42,579 nt of DNA from Nonomuraea terrae (lineage in GTDB: Bacteria; Actinomycetota; Actinomycetes; Streptosporangiales; Streptosporangiaceae), in assembly GCF_004348995.1 (NCBI RefSeq), contig NZ_SMKQ01000059.1:1-42579 (forward strand). The letters run 5' to 3'. Positions 1 through 7,117 of the stretch are shown piece by piece; position 1 is the stretch's first letter, and each line of letters opens with the position of its first letter. The notes under the pieces were generated by a model. The model was not told the origin of the DNA, did not search any database, and saw only the letters and a program-made list of their open reading frames with translations. The translations under genes and the position numbers were made by a program.

Positions 1-1174
1 CCGGAGCCCCCAGCCCGGCCCCGTCGCGCCGGGAGGCGAGCCGGAGCAGCGACCACGCGACCAGCGCCAGCACCAGCAGCGAGCCGACCTGGATCTCCCC
101 CCGGTAGGCGCTTCCGGTGCCCACGATCGACTGCAGCCACCCCTGGACGAGCTTCCAGAACGACGCATGGGAGATCGACTTGGACGTGCGGGTGATCGGC
201 GCGATCGCCTCGGGCCCGACGATCGCGTATCCCACGACCACGACCGCGACCGCGCACCCGGCCATGAGCGCCAGCCTCCCCGGCCGCCGCCGCAACTCCC
301 AGGCCGGCCCGAGCGCCGCGAGCCCGGCGTTGACCTTGACCGCCACCCCCAGGCCGAGCAGCACACCTGACCCCACGGGCCGGCTCCTGGCCAGCAGCGC
401 GGCGACCATGCAGGCGACGGCCAGGGTGTCGACGTGCATGCCGGCGACGAGTTGGTAGAGCAGGAGGGGATTGGCCGTCCACAGCAGGGCGGCACGCAGG
501 CGGCGGACCGGGTCGTCCCGGGTGAACCGGTCGATGAGCAGCCCCGTCACGATGAAGGCTGCGGCGTTGAACAGCGCCAGCACGAAGATCGTCAGCCGCA
601 CCGAGTCGCCGCCGGCCCAACTGGCGACCGCCTGCAGCGCGGTGGCCACGGGCCCGTACACGCTCGGCTCCTCCCGCCACGGGTCCTCGACCGCGTCGGC
701 GACGGGATCGCCGGCCAGGTCGGCCGCCCCATGCGTGTACGGGTCAAGGCCGAGCGTCACCATCCGGCCGTAGGCGGCGTAGTTGAGATGATCACCGGAC
801 CCGGACGGCGGCAGAAAGGCGAGCACCCCGGCGACCGCACACCCGGCGGCCACCCACCACCGCGCCGGCCCTGAGTCACGCGACGAACCGCCCGGCCACC
901 CTCCGGAAGAGCCACGAACACCGACCAACGCACCCAGCAAGCCAAGCCCGCCGAGGACGATCGCAACCGCCGCCATCCCCACCACAAGGTACGGATCGGG
1001 ATCGGCCCCCAAGGAGTACGGAGGTTGCCGGCCGGGCCCGCTCAACGCGGGCACCATCGCCGACGGCCCCAGCAGCCCGATGAGGATCGTCAGCAGCATC
1101 GACGCGCCGATCGCCACCATGGCCGCCCCGACGAGCCGGCCACGCGCCCGGGGGTGCCGCGTCTCCGAAGTCAC
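1..1174 (-). CDS. MptB-like polyprenol-phosphomannose-dependent mannosyltransferase (GT-C), 3' end outside the window
   Basis: An open frame on the minus strand runs from GTG at 1174 through the left edge (about 391 codons seen, C-terminus missing). The product is very hydrophobic, with membrane segments near residues 15-37, 61-85 and 107-122 and several more after residue 190. The first long loop carries GDHLNYAAYGRM followed by GLDPY, the loop pattern of GT-C enzymes of the MptA/MptB group (alpha-1,6-mannosyltransferases that use decaprenyl-phosphomannose on the outer membrane face). The likely role is mannan or lipoglycan elongation; the acceptor is not visible. I chose GTG 1174 because no in-frame start lies upstream before the neighbouring promoter region. 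It has no strong ribosome site. Family assignment is from motif recall; other GT-C/GT87-like proteins are possible. Confidence 0.75.
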   Translation of the reverse strand, partial: MTSETRHPRARGRLVGAAMVAIGASMLLTILIGLLGPSAMVPALSGPGRQPPYSLGADPDPYLVVGMAAVAIVLGGLGLLGALVGVRGSSGGWPGGSSRDSGPARWWVAAGCAVAGVLAFLPPSGSGDHLNYAAYGRMVTLGLDPYTHGAADLAGDPVADAVEDPWREEPSVYGPVATALQAVASWAGGDSVRLTIFVLALFNAAAFIVTGLLIDRFTRDDPVRRLRAALLWTANPLLLYQLVAGMHVDTLAVACMVAALLARSRPVGSGVLLGLGVAVKVNAGLAALGPAWELRRRPGRLALMAGCAVAVVVVGYAIVGPEAIAPITRTSKSISHASFWKLVQGWLQSIVGTGSAYRGEIQVGSLLVLALVAWSLLRLASRRDGAGLGAP

Positions 1175-1216
1175 CGCACGATTCCAGCACACCCACAGGC
1201 CCTCTCACCCCACCCT

Positions 1217-1225
1217 GTGGACAAC
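1217..1225 (-). promoter_or_regulatory. Perfect DnaA-box-like 9-mer
   Basis: TGTGGACAA on the plus strand is TTGTCCACA on the minus strand, the preferred actinobacterial DnaA box. It sits alone in the 169-bp divergent gap between the mannosyltransferase and the secreted protein. A single 9-mer can occur by chance, so function is unproven. Confidence 0.3.
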
Positions 1226-1343
1226 CAGCAGCGGCGCCCGCACCTGAGAAGACTCCCCACGCCGCAGGTCCACGCCTGGGCGAGACATTCCCTGAGAAAA
1301 TTCGCTTTCCGCTCGTGATCCGCCTCGATCATGATCGCTGACC

Positions 1344-1799
1344 ATGAAAAGACCGATCACGATTCTGGCGGCCGGCAGCGCTGTACTGGCAGCCGCCGTT
1401 CCCACGCAGGCGGCGTCCAAGGAACCCGTCCGAGCGCTGGAGGCCAAGCTGGCGCCCGGGCACGGCGTGCGCTTCACCGAAACGACCACCTTCGGCGACG
1501 GCACCGAGGAGCGTCCGGTCCACGCGAGCGATCTGGGCGGCGGCACGGAGGTCTCCTACACGCTCACGCTGACGTCGGCGAACCTGGTCAGCAGGGTGGA
1601 GAGCACGTACAGACTTCCGGATCACCATGTGGTCTACGAGGACGATCAGGGCATGACCGTGCACGCCGACACCCGCTACAGCGGCTGGGGCGACAAGGTC
1701 TCGATCAAGGCGCCGGATCCGGACACGGTGGGCGACAAGATCGAGGGCCTTCCCAGGCTGCCGGGTTCATACAAGCTGCGATCCTGCAAGGCGACCTGA
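1344..1799 (+). CDS. Small secreted protein of unknown function
   Basis: A protein of 151 residues. It begins with a typical Sec signal peptide: MKRP, a hydrophobic stretch ILAAGSAVLAAAV, and a probable cleavage after TQA near residue 23. There is no lipobox cysteine. The mature part (about 128 residues) is rich in charged and Thr residues, with alternating strands such as VSYTLTLTSANLVSRVEST, suggesting a beta-sandwich; a single cysteine lies four residues from the end. Competing frames on both strands overlap this one, but only this one has a signal peptide. A 12-bp palindrome CGATCATGATCG (1327-1338) lies just before the start. I do not recognise a family. Confidence 0.65.
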   Translation: MKRPITILAAGSAVLAAAVPTQAASKEPVRALEAKLAPGHGVRFTETTTFGDGTEERPVHASDLGGGTEVSYTLTLTSANLVSRVESTYRLPDHHVVYEDDQGMTVHADTRYSGWGDKVSIKAPDPDTVGDKIEGLPRLPGSYKLRSCKAT

Positions 1800-1846
1800 G
1801 CAACATGCCGAGCGCTGTCGGATGGATCCGTTCGGGGTGGGGTGCG

Positions 1847-2581
1847 TCAGCGTTTGGGCAGGAGTTTGTCCAGGTTCCGGACGACCACCGGCTCGCGTAC
1901 GGCCAGAGCGCGGGCGACGTCGCGGAGTTGCCTGGCCCGGTGGAGCTGGGCGCGCCAGTCGGTGCCGGTGGCGCGATGGGCCATGTCGACCTCGACCTCC
2001 ACCACGCGGAACCCCTTGCGCAGCAGGTCGATCGTCAGCGCCGTCTCCACCCCGAACCCGTGCGCCAGCGGCCGGGCCGCCTCGAAGGCCGCTCGGGTGA
2101 GGCAGCGCTGCCCGTTGAGCGGCTGGGCGGCCTCGAAGCCGGTCGCCCTGCGGATGCCCTCCTTGGACAGCCGGACGACTAACCCGTGGCCGCCGAGCTT
2201 CACCCTGGTGGTGAACATGGCGATCGTCATGTCGGCCGCGCCCGAGCGTACGGGCTCGATGAGGGGCGCCGCGGCCTGGGCGGTGTCGCCCAGGTCGGCG
2301 TCGAGGAAGAGCAGATGACGGGAGACGCCGCCCTCGTCGAGGAGACGTACGGCTTCGGCGCCCGTCTCCATCGCCGCGGCCTTGCCCCGGTTGCGGCTGT
2401 GGCGCACCACGCGGGCTCCGGCCGCGCGCGCCACCCTGCCCGTCTGGTCGGCGGAGCCGTCGTCGACGACCACGACGAGGCCGACGCCGGGAAGGGCCGC
2501 CGCCGCCGTCACCGTGGCCGCGATGCGGTCGGCCTCGTTCGCGGCCGGGATCACGACCGCCGTGTCGCCGTTGCCGCTCAT
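1847..2581 (-). CDS. Family 2 glycosyltransferase (polyprenyl-phosphate or GpgS-like)
   Basis: 244 residues from ATG 2581, which has a clear GGAGG ten bases upstream; a longer start at 2617 lacks one. The GT-A fold is evident: VVIPAANEADRI at the N-terminus, VVVVDDGSADQT for nucleotide binding, and FLDADLGD as the metal-binding DxD. The HSRNRGKAAAMETG stretch resembles dolichol-phosphate mannosyltransferases and glucosyl-3-phosphoglycerate synthases. There are no membrane helices, so the enzyme is cytosolic or membrane-associated. The ending NLDKLLPKR is basic. It lies between a secreted protein and a STAS gene and shows no obvious operon partner. The sugar donor and acceptor cannot be told from sequence. 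Confidence 0.85.
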   Translation of the reverse strand: MSGNGDTAVVIPAANEADRIAATVTAAAALPGVGLVVVVDDGSADQTGRVARAAGARVVRHSRNRGKAAAMETGAEAVRLLDEGGVSRHLLFLDADLGDTAQAAAPLIEPVRSGAADMTIAMFTTRVKLGGHGLVVRLSKEGIRRATGFEAAQPLNGQRCLTRAAFEAARPLAHGFGVETALTIDLLRKGFRVVEVEVDMAHRATGTDWRAQLHRARQLRDVARALAVREPVVVRNLDKLLPKR

Positions 2582-2630
2582 CGTCGCCCTACCTCCGCCC
2601 GAAGACACCTCGTCCATGATCCCGCAACTG

Positions 2631-2978
2631 TCACGACTTCTCGCTGATGAGGAACTCCTTCGGCACCTCGTCGTGCACGGTGAAGACCGAGTCGAGCCCC
2701 GTGACCTGCAGGATCTTGCGTACGGCCGGCCGTGGCGCGGCCACTTCGAGCGCCCCTCCCCGTTCCTTCATCCGCTTGAGCGCGGACAGCAGGACGTTCA
2801 TCCCCGTGGAGTCGCAGAAATCCACGGAGGACATGTCGATGACCACCCGGCTGGGCCCGTCCTGCAGCAGCCGAGTGAACTCGGACTGCAGGTGGGGCGC
2901 CGTATAGAGGTCGATTTCTCCGGTGATGGCAACGAGTGCGCACCCGGCTTGTGATCGAGTCGAGACCTTGAGCTCCAC
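2631..2978 (-). CDS. STAS-domain anti-sigma factor antagonist
   Basis: 115 residues, a single STAS domain of the RsbV/SpoIIAA/BldG type. The conserved helix start DFCDSTGMNVL carries the phosphorylatable serine at residue 57 (D-S-T-G). The N-terminal strand VAITGEIDLYTA is also typical. In its unphosphorylated state such a protein binds an RsbW-like kinase and frees a sigma factor. The start is GTG 2978 and the gene is monocistronic. An RsbW-like ATPase (6543-6974) is encoded 3.6 kb away and is a conceivable partner, but nothing in the sequence proves that pairing. Confidence 0.9.
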   Translation of the reverse strand: MELKVSTRSQAGCALVAITGEIDLYTAPHLQSEFTRLLQDGPSRVVIDMSSVDFCDSTGMNVLLSALKRMKERGGALEVAAPRPAVRKILQVTGLDSVFTVHDEVPKEFLISEKS

Positions 2979-3165
2979 ATGGGCAGGCTAGCGGCGCGAG
3001 CGCTTCCGGTCACGTTGTCACGCCGATAGGGGAACGGCGGGTTTTTGTCCGGCGTTTGGGCTCCAAGGGAACGGAGAGTACGCGAAGCTTGACAGCGTGA
3101 CACCGGAACCGGCACCGCTTCACGGCGAAGGAGGGGCTGGGGCACGCCCGGCAGGCCCCGGATCG

Positions 3166-3573
3166 ATGAACGCAGACAGACCCGAAGATCCTCAGCGCCA
3201 GGGCCTCCGCGAACTCCTGGAGACCATCCTCGTCCACACAGAGAAGGCCACGTCATGGCACGACCAGGCAGCGCGCCTGCGTGGCCTGGTCAACCGCGAC
3301 GGCTACGTCCCCGTCCACGCCCGGCTCCAGATCGAAGACCTCGAGTTCCTCGCCGGGGCGCGCACCGAGCTGCTCAGGTTCGCCGAGCTCGGGCTCAGGC
3401 TGCTCGACCTCCACCAGCCGCGCGACGCGGGGGGCATCACGAGCGACGCGGCCCACCCCATCCTGCGGTGCAGGAGCTGCATGTGGCGCTGGCCCTGCCC
3501 GACATTTCGTGCAATGTCGGAGTCGTTCGGCACCCCACGCGACCTGCCCGACTCACTCCAGGAGAGCGCCTGA
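3166..3573 (+). CDS. Actinobacterial protein with C-terminal Cys cluster, unknown function
   Basis: About 135 residues from ATG 3166; an in-frame GTG at 3097 would add 23 Pro/Gly-rich residues, and neither start has a strong ribosome site. The N-terminal half is helical and acidic ([20 protein letters not shown], then [20 protein letters not shown]). The C-terminal part has a compact cysteine motif, [11 protein letters not shown] (C-x2-C-x5-C), followed by PTFRAMSE. Motifs of this kind are common in short actinomycete proteins and could bind zinc. Its tail converges on the kinase gene, whose stop lies inside this gene (3553-3573 overlap). No function assigned. Confidence 0.65.
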   Translation: MNADRPEDPQRQGLRELLETILVHTEKATSWHDQAARLRGLVNRDGYVPVHARLQIEDLEFLAGARTELLRFAELGLRLLDLHQPRDAGGITSDAAHPILRCRSCMWRWPCPTFRAMSESFGTPRDLPDSLQESA

Positions 3574-4683
3574 CCCGCCCAGCGGCAGCCGGATCTCGAA
3601 CCGGCACCCGGGCCCGTCGTTGACGACGGCGATCTCGCCGTCGTGCGCCTCCACGATGCCCTGCGCGATGGCCAGGCCCAGCCCGGCCCCACCGTCGGCG
3701 GTCGGCGTACGCGCCGCCTCCCCCCTGAACGCCACCTCGAACACCCGCGGCAGGTCCTCCTCGGGGATCCCCCCGCAGCAGTCGGTCACCGACAGGCAGG
3801 CCTTGCCGTCGTCCACCCCGGCCCGCAGCACGACGGTCCGGTCCGACGGCGTGTGCCTGATGGCGTTGACCACCAGGTTGCCGAGGGCCCGGCTCAGCGC
3901 CCCCGCGTCGGCCTCCACCGGCACCGCGGGAGACGCCTCCGCCGTGAGCACGACGCCCTTGGCCCGGGCGAGCGGCTCGGCGCCGGCCAGCGTGTCGGCG
4001 ACCAGGTCGGCCAGCCCGATCCTGGCCCGCGACAACCGCAGCGCCCCGGCGTGGATCCGTGACAGCTCGAACAGGTCGTCCACCATCCCCGACAACCGCT
4101 CCACCTCCAGCTTGATCTGCCGGTGGTAGCGCCCGACGGTCTCGGGGTCGGTCACCACGCCGTCCTCGAGCGCCTCGGCCATGGCCCGCATCCCGGCCAG
4201 CGGGGTGCGCAGGTCGTGGCTCACCCACGCCACGAGCTCCCGCCGCGCCCCTTCCAGGGCCTGCTCGCGCGCGTACGCCTCCTCCAGGGCGTTGGCGATG
4301 GTCTGCAGCTCGGCGGGCAGCCCCTGCGGCGCGGCGAACGGCATGTCGCGTACGGCGGCCACCAGCCGCCTGCTCTCCCCGACCACCCGCTTGGACAACA
4401 CGAACGCCACCCCGAGCCCCACGAGCCCGCCCACGGCGACGACGCTCAGCACGAAGTCCTTGATCGGTCCTTCGATGATCATCTTCATGATGATCGCCAC
4501 GACGCCGGCCAGCGTGGCGGCCACCGCGACCACCACGACGACGGCCAGCATCACGCCGATGGACTTCGTCCGCAGCCGGCCCATCACCCAGATGCCGGCC
4601 AGCGCCACGACCAGCCCGAGCCCCGCCGTGACGGCCACGACCGTCGGCAGCTCCCCCGCGGCCACCGCCGGCGGCATGGCCAT
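3553..4683 (-). CDS. Sensor histidine kinase (HisKA/HATPase), partner of the adjacent OmpR regulator
   Basis: 376 residues. Three N-terminal membrane segments (about 12-35, 41-66, 76-96) are followed by a short HAMP-like stretch. The dimerisation/phosphotransfer domain carries [11 protein letters not shown] with His156. The ATPase domain has an N-box (Asn273 in [10 protein letters not shown]), a G1 box DCCGGI (301-306; the first glycine of the usual DxGxG is Cys) and a G2 box GAGLGLAIA. The start codon overlaps the regulator's stop by one base (TGATG, 4681-4685), so the pair is translationally coupled. Only short loops face outside, so it probably senses through the membrane or a partner. The signal is unknown. 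Confidence 0.9.
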   Translation of the reverse strand: MAMPPAVAAGELPTVVAVTAGLGLVVALAGIWVMGRLRTKSIGVMLAVVVVVAVAATLAGVVAIIMKMIIEGPIKDFVLSVVAVGGLVGLGVAFVLSKRVVGESRRLVAAVRDMPFAAPQGLPAELQTIANALEEAYAREQALEGARRELVAWVSHDLRTPLAGMRAMAEALEDGVVTDPETVGRYHRQIKLEVERLSGMVDDLFELSRIHAGALRLSRARIGLADLVADTLAGAEPLARAKGVVLTAEASPAVPVEADAGALSRALGNLVVNAIRHTPSDRTVVLRAGVDDGKACLSVTDCCGGIPEEDLPRVFEVAFRGEAARTPTADGGAGLGLAIAQGIVEAHDGEIAVVNDGPGCRFEIRLPLGGSGALLE

Positions 4684-5381
4684 CAGGAAGCCCCTTCCAG
4701 GGGCTCGTACCGGTAGCCGACCCCCCACACCGTCACGATCCTGCGCGGCGCGGTCGGGTCGGGCTCGATCTTCTCCCGCAGCCGCCGCACGTGCACGGTC
4801 ACCGTGGAGGAGTCGCCGAACGACCACCCCCACACCTGGTTGAGCAGCGCCGAGCGGCTGAACGCCTGGCGCGGGTTGCGCATGAGGTAGGCCAGCAGGT
4901 CGAACTCCCTGGCCGTCAGCAGTACCTCGGCCGCCCGCAGGCGCACCTCGTGGGCGCCGACGTCCACCACCAGGTCGCCGTCGCGCAGCACGCCGGTGCC
5001 GCCGGTGACGGAGGCCCCGCGCGCCCGCCGCAGCACGGACTGCACGCGCAGCGCCAGCTCGCGCGGGCTGAACGGCTTGGTCACGTAGTCGTCGGCCCCG
5101 GTCTCCAGCCCGACCACCCGGTCGATCTCCTCGCCGAGCGCGGTCAGCATGATCACCGGTACGGGCCAGCGTTCCCGCAGCTTCCTGCACACCTGCAGGC
5201 CGTCGATCTTGGGCAACATGAGGTCGAGCACCATGAGGTCGGGCGGGCTCGCCAGCGCCCTGCGCAGCGCCTCCGCGCCGTCGCCCACGCACTCCACCTC
5301 GTGCCCGTCGCGTTCCAGATAGCGCGCCACGACCTCGGAGACGGTGGGATCGTCGTCGACGACCAGGATGCGGGTGTTCAC
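4683..5381 (-). CDS. OmpR/PhoB-family response regulator
   Basis: 232 residues. The receiver domain (1-120) has the acidic pocket D9-D10-D11, phospho-acceptor Asp53 in VLDLMLP, the Thr80 switch in IMLTA and Lys102 in VTKPF. The C-terminal winged helix (about 130-225) has the usual [19 protein letters not shown] and [16 protein letters not shown] signatures for binding DNA direct repeats. Start GTG 5381. It is the first gene of a two-gene operon with the kinase 3553-4683 and diverges from the small membrane-protein cluster at 5476. Confidence 0.93.
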   Translation of the reverse strand: MNTRILVVDDDPTVSEVVARYLERDGHEVECVGDGAEALRRALASPPDLMVLDLMLPKIDGLQVCRKLRERWPVPVIMLTALGEEIDRVVGLETGADDYVTKPFSPRELALRVQSVLRRARGASVTGGTGVLRDGDLVVDVGAHEVRLRAAEVLLTAREFDLLAYLMRNPRQAFSRSALLNQVWGWSFGDSSTVTVHVRRLREKIEPDPTAPRRIVTVWGVGYRYEPLEGAS

Positions 5382-5475
5382 CTCTTCACGGTACGGCCGG
5401 GTCAGGCGAAGGCGACGAAGACGTCATTGGTTCGTAAGCCTCGCGGATCATGCCCCGAGGACGTACGGTGGCGTC

Positions 5476-5646
5476 ATGGGTAGAGTCGTCATGCTCGTCA
5501 TAGGGGCCGTGCTCGGCCTCTTCGTGCTGTTCACCTTCGTCATTCCGATGGTGATGTGGTTGCTCAAGATCGCCTTGATCGTGGGTGTGATCGCTCTGCT
5601 CGTCTTCGTCGCGGTCACCGTGATCAGCAGGTCGTCGCGCTCTTGA
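5476..5646 (+). CDS. 56-residue hydrophobic membrane peptide
   Basis: ATG 5476 is preceded by GGTGG four bases upstream. The peptide is almost entirely hydrophobic, with two probable membrane helices (about 4-25 and 29-49) and a short basic tail SRSSRS that should be cytosolic. Its stop codon (5644-5646) overlaps the TTG start of the next small gene, so the two are likely coupled. It is the first gene of a three-gene cluster leading to yidC. I do not recognise a family. Its size and place suggest a small accessory or substrate of membrane insertion, which is inference. Confidence 0.7.
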   Translation: MGRVVMLVIGAVLGLFVLFTFVIPMVMWLLKIALIVGVIALLVFVAVTVISRSSRS

Positions 5647-5843
5647 CGCAGTTCCTGTTCGATCCGTGGCTGCTCGGGATCACCATGATGGCGGTCCTGC
5701 TGCTGGTCACGTGGGCGGCCGTGTCGCTGCCCGTCCCCGGCGGGGAGTCCGCGGGCTTCCCGCTGGCCTACGCGCGCCGCACGGCCTTCCTGCCGCGGCG
5801 CGATCCCGACGCGGCGGGCCGGCCGCGTCCACGAGCTCCCTAG
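5643..5843 (+). CDS. DUF6412-like membrane peptide, candidate arrest leader of yidC
   Basis: 66 residues starting at TTG 5643, which overlaps the previous stop by two bases. One membrane helix spans about residues 9-31 (LLGITMMAVLLLVTWAAVSL). It is followed by a 35-residue tail with the conserved-looking stretch AFLPRRDPDAAGRPRPRAP. From memory this tail matches short DUF6412-type proteins encoded beside yidC-like genes in actinomycetes; not verified. The last codons read Arg-Pro-Arg-Pro-Arg-Ala-Pro-TAG. Arg-Ala-Pro is the core of the RAPP arrest motif known from ApdA/ApdP. The tail length equals the ribosome exit tunnel, so the helix would reach the membrane just as the motif reaches the peptidyl-transferase centre. 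The first regulatory hairpin starts five bases after the stop. Confidence 0.7.
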   Translation: MTQFLFDPWLLGITMMAVLLLVTWAAVSLPVPGGESAGFPLAYARRTAFLPRRDPDAAGRPRPRAP

Positions 5844-5847
5844 CTCG

Positions 5848-5873
5848 GCCCCGCTTTCGCCGAAAAGCGGGGC
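5848..5873 (+). promoter_or_regulatory. Hairpin A of the yidC leader
   Basis: GCCCCGCTTT (5848-5857) pairs perfectly with AAAGCGGGGC (5864-5873) around a 6-base loop. There is no U-run after it, so it is a poor terminator. Its left arm lies where a ribosome halted on the preceding TAG (5841-5843) would sit. Its right arm is shared with hairpin B, so only one of the two can form. Confidence 0.65.
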
Positions 5874-5889
5874 TCCTCGCGTGAGCCCC
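5869..5889 (+). promoter_or_regulatory. Hairpin B of the yidC leader (alternative fold)
   Basis: GGGGCTC (5869-5875) pairs with GAGCCCC (5883-5889) around a 7-base loop. It uses bases needed by hairpin A (5869-5873) and by hairpin C (5883-5888), so it competes with both. Confidence 0.55.
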
Positions 5890-5920
5890 TTTCCCACGGA
5901 CCGAGGAACCAGGGCTCATG
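5880..5920 (+). promoter_or_regulatory. Hairpin C burying the yidC start codon
   Basis: CGTGAGCCC (5880-5888) pairs with GGGCTCATG (5912-5920) over nine base pairs with one G-U. The right arm contains the whole AUG of yidC (5918-5920), and the ribosome site GAGGA (5903-5907) is held in the loop. If hairpin B forms, the left arm is taken and the AUG is released. Confidence 0.6.
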
Positions 5921-6559
5921 ATCGATTCTCTCGTCACGCTCGTCTTCACGTTGTCCGGCGGCGATGCCGCGCTCGGCATCGTGCTGTTCACGCTGGCCGT
6001 ACGGCTGGTGCTGCTGCCGCTGAGCGTCCGCCAGGCCCGTGCGGCGAAGATCCGCGAACGGCTCGCCCCGAAGCTGCGGAGGCTGCGTGAGCACCACGGC
6101 CGAGACCCGCAGCGGATGTCGAAGGAGCTGTCGGCGCTCTACGCCGCGGAGGGCGCCTCGCCGTTCACCGGGTTCCTGCCCGCGCTGGCGCAGCTGCCGT
6201 TCATGTGGCTGATGTACCGGGTGGCCACGCATCCGACGGCGCTGGCCGGGCACGACCTGTTCGGGGCGCCGCTCGGGCAGCAGGTGGCAGGGCTGGTGGC
6301 GCATTACGGTCTGTTCAGCGCCCCGGTTTTGGTCTTCGCCGTGATCGTGGCGCTGGTCGTGGCGGTGGCGTGGCTGTCGGCCCGGCAGATCAAGGTGACG
6401 GAGGAGCAGCCGGAGCTGATGCGGCGGATCTCGAAGCTGCTGCCGTACGGGGCGGTGGTGGCGACGCTGGTGCTGCCGCTCGCGGCGGGGCTCTATCTGC
6501 TCGTCTCCACGGCGTGGGCCACGGGCGAGCGGGCCGTGCTCGCTAGCCGGCCTCTCTGA
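5918..6559 (+). CDS. yidC: YidC/Oxa1-family membrane protein insertase (short form)
   Basis: 213 residues, shorter than the main YidC of actinobacteria, which is normally encoded next to rnpA/rpmH. The core fold is present: helix GIVLFTLAVRLVLLPL with the conserved Arg of the hydrophilic groove, a basic cytosolic hairpin (QARAAKIRERLAPKLRRLREHHG, then MSKELSALYAAEGASPFTG), FLPALAQLPFMWLMYRV, and three later helices. It inserts membrane proteins alone or with SecYEG. The start ATG 5918 has GAGGA ten bases upstream but lies inside hairpin C. The 3' end overlaps the convergent ATPase gene by 17 bases. This is probably a second, condition-dependent insertase; the paralogue is not in the window. 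Confidence 0.9.
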   Translation: MIDSLVTLVFTLSGGDAALGIVLFTLAVRLVLLPLSVRQARAAKIRERLAPKLRRLREHHGRDPQRMSKELSALYAAEGASPFTGFLPALAQLPFMWLMYRVATHPTALAGHDLFGAPLGQQVAGLVAHYGLFSAPVLVFAVIVALVVAVAWLSARQIKVTEEQPELMRRISKLLPYGAVVATLVLPLAAGLYLLVSTAWATGERAVLASRPL

Positions 6560-6974
6560 GTGCCGCCACCTGCCCGTTCATCGACTGCGCCGGGGCGGGC
6601 AGGATGGCCCAGACGGTGGTCGTTTCGCCATCGTGCCTGACCCCCCAGCTCTCCGCCACGTACTCCACGATGCCGAGCCCCCGGCCGCCGAGCGACGAGA
6701 GGGTCGGGCGGCCCGCCCTGGGCTCGGTCGCCGCACCCCCGTCGCTGACCGCCACCTCGATGTGGTCGTCGCTCCGCAGCCAGGCGACCCGCACCATGCC
6801 CGACGGCAGCGGATGCGCGTGCCGCAGCGCGTTGCTCAGCAACTCGCTCACCACGAGCACCGCATCATCGATGGCAGTGGAAAAGACCCCATTTTCCTGC
6901 AGGTCAGTGCTCAGACGCTGGCGGGCAACGGCGACACTGGACGGCGCGTACGGCAGCAGCACCACGCTTGACAC
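6543..6974 (-). CDS. RsbW-like ATP-binding regulatory protein (HATPase_c)
   Basis: 143 residues from GTG 6974, chosen for its GGAGG five bases upstream and because the product then starts as this family usually does (LPYAPSSVAVARQRL). A longer frame opens at GTG 7070. It is a lone GHKL ATPase domain with an N-box SELLSNALRHA (Glu44, Asn48), a G1 box VSDGG (76-80) and a G2 box GGRGLGI (96-102). Such actinomycete proteins act as anti-sigma factors/serine kinases of STAS proteins or as signalling ATPases. It lies downstream of the PAS-GAF kinase on the same strand, 143 bases away by this start (47 by the longer one), so co-transcription is possible. The cognate sigma factor is not in the window. 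Confidence 0.85.
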   Translation of the reverse strand: MSSVVLLPYAPSSVAVARQRLSTDLQENGVFSTAIDDAVLVVSELLSNALRHAHPLPSGMVRVAWLRSDDHIEVAVSDGGAATEPRAGRPTLSSLGGRGLGIVEYVAESWGVRHDGETTTVWAILPAPAQSMNGQVAALREAG

Positions 6975-7117
6975 ACCCACCTCCCCGTTCACCTGTGCCC
7001 CCCGCGGGAACACTCCCCGGTACGACCGAAATGCCCCGTTACTCAATCCCAGAAACCGCATCTCGATCACAGCTTGTACACATTGGACGATAGGTCAGCT
7101 CAACTGTGACCACCTCG

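Noticed and set aside
1331..2182. A 283-codon plus-strand frame over the secreted protein and the glycosyltransferase.
   Set aside because: The secreted-protein frame has a signal peptide and the opposite strand has an intact GT2 enzyme; this frame has neither.
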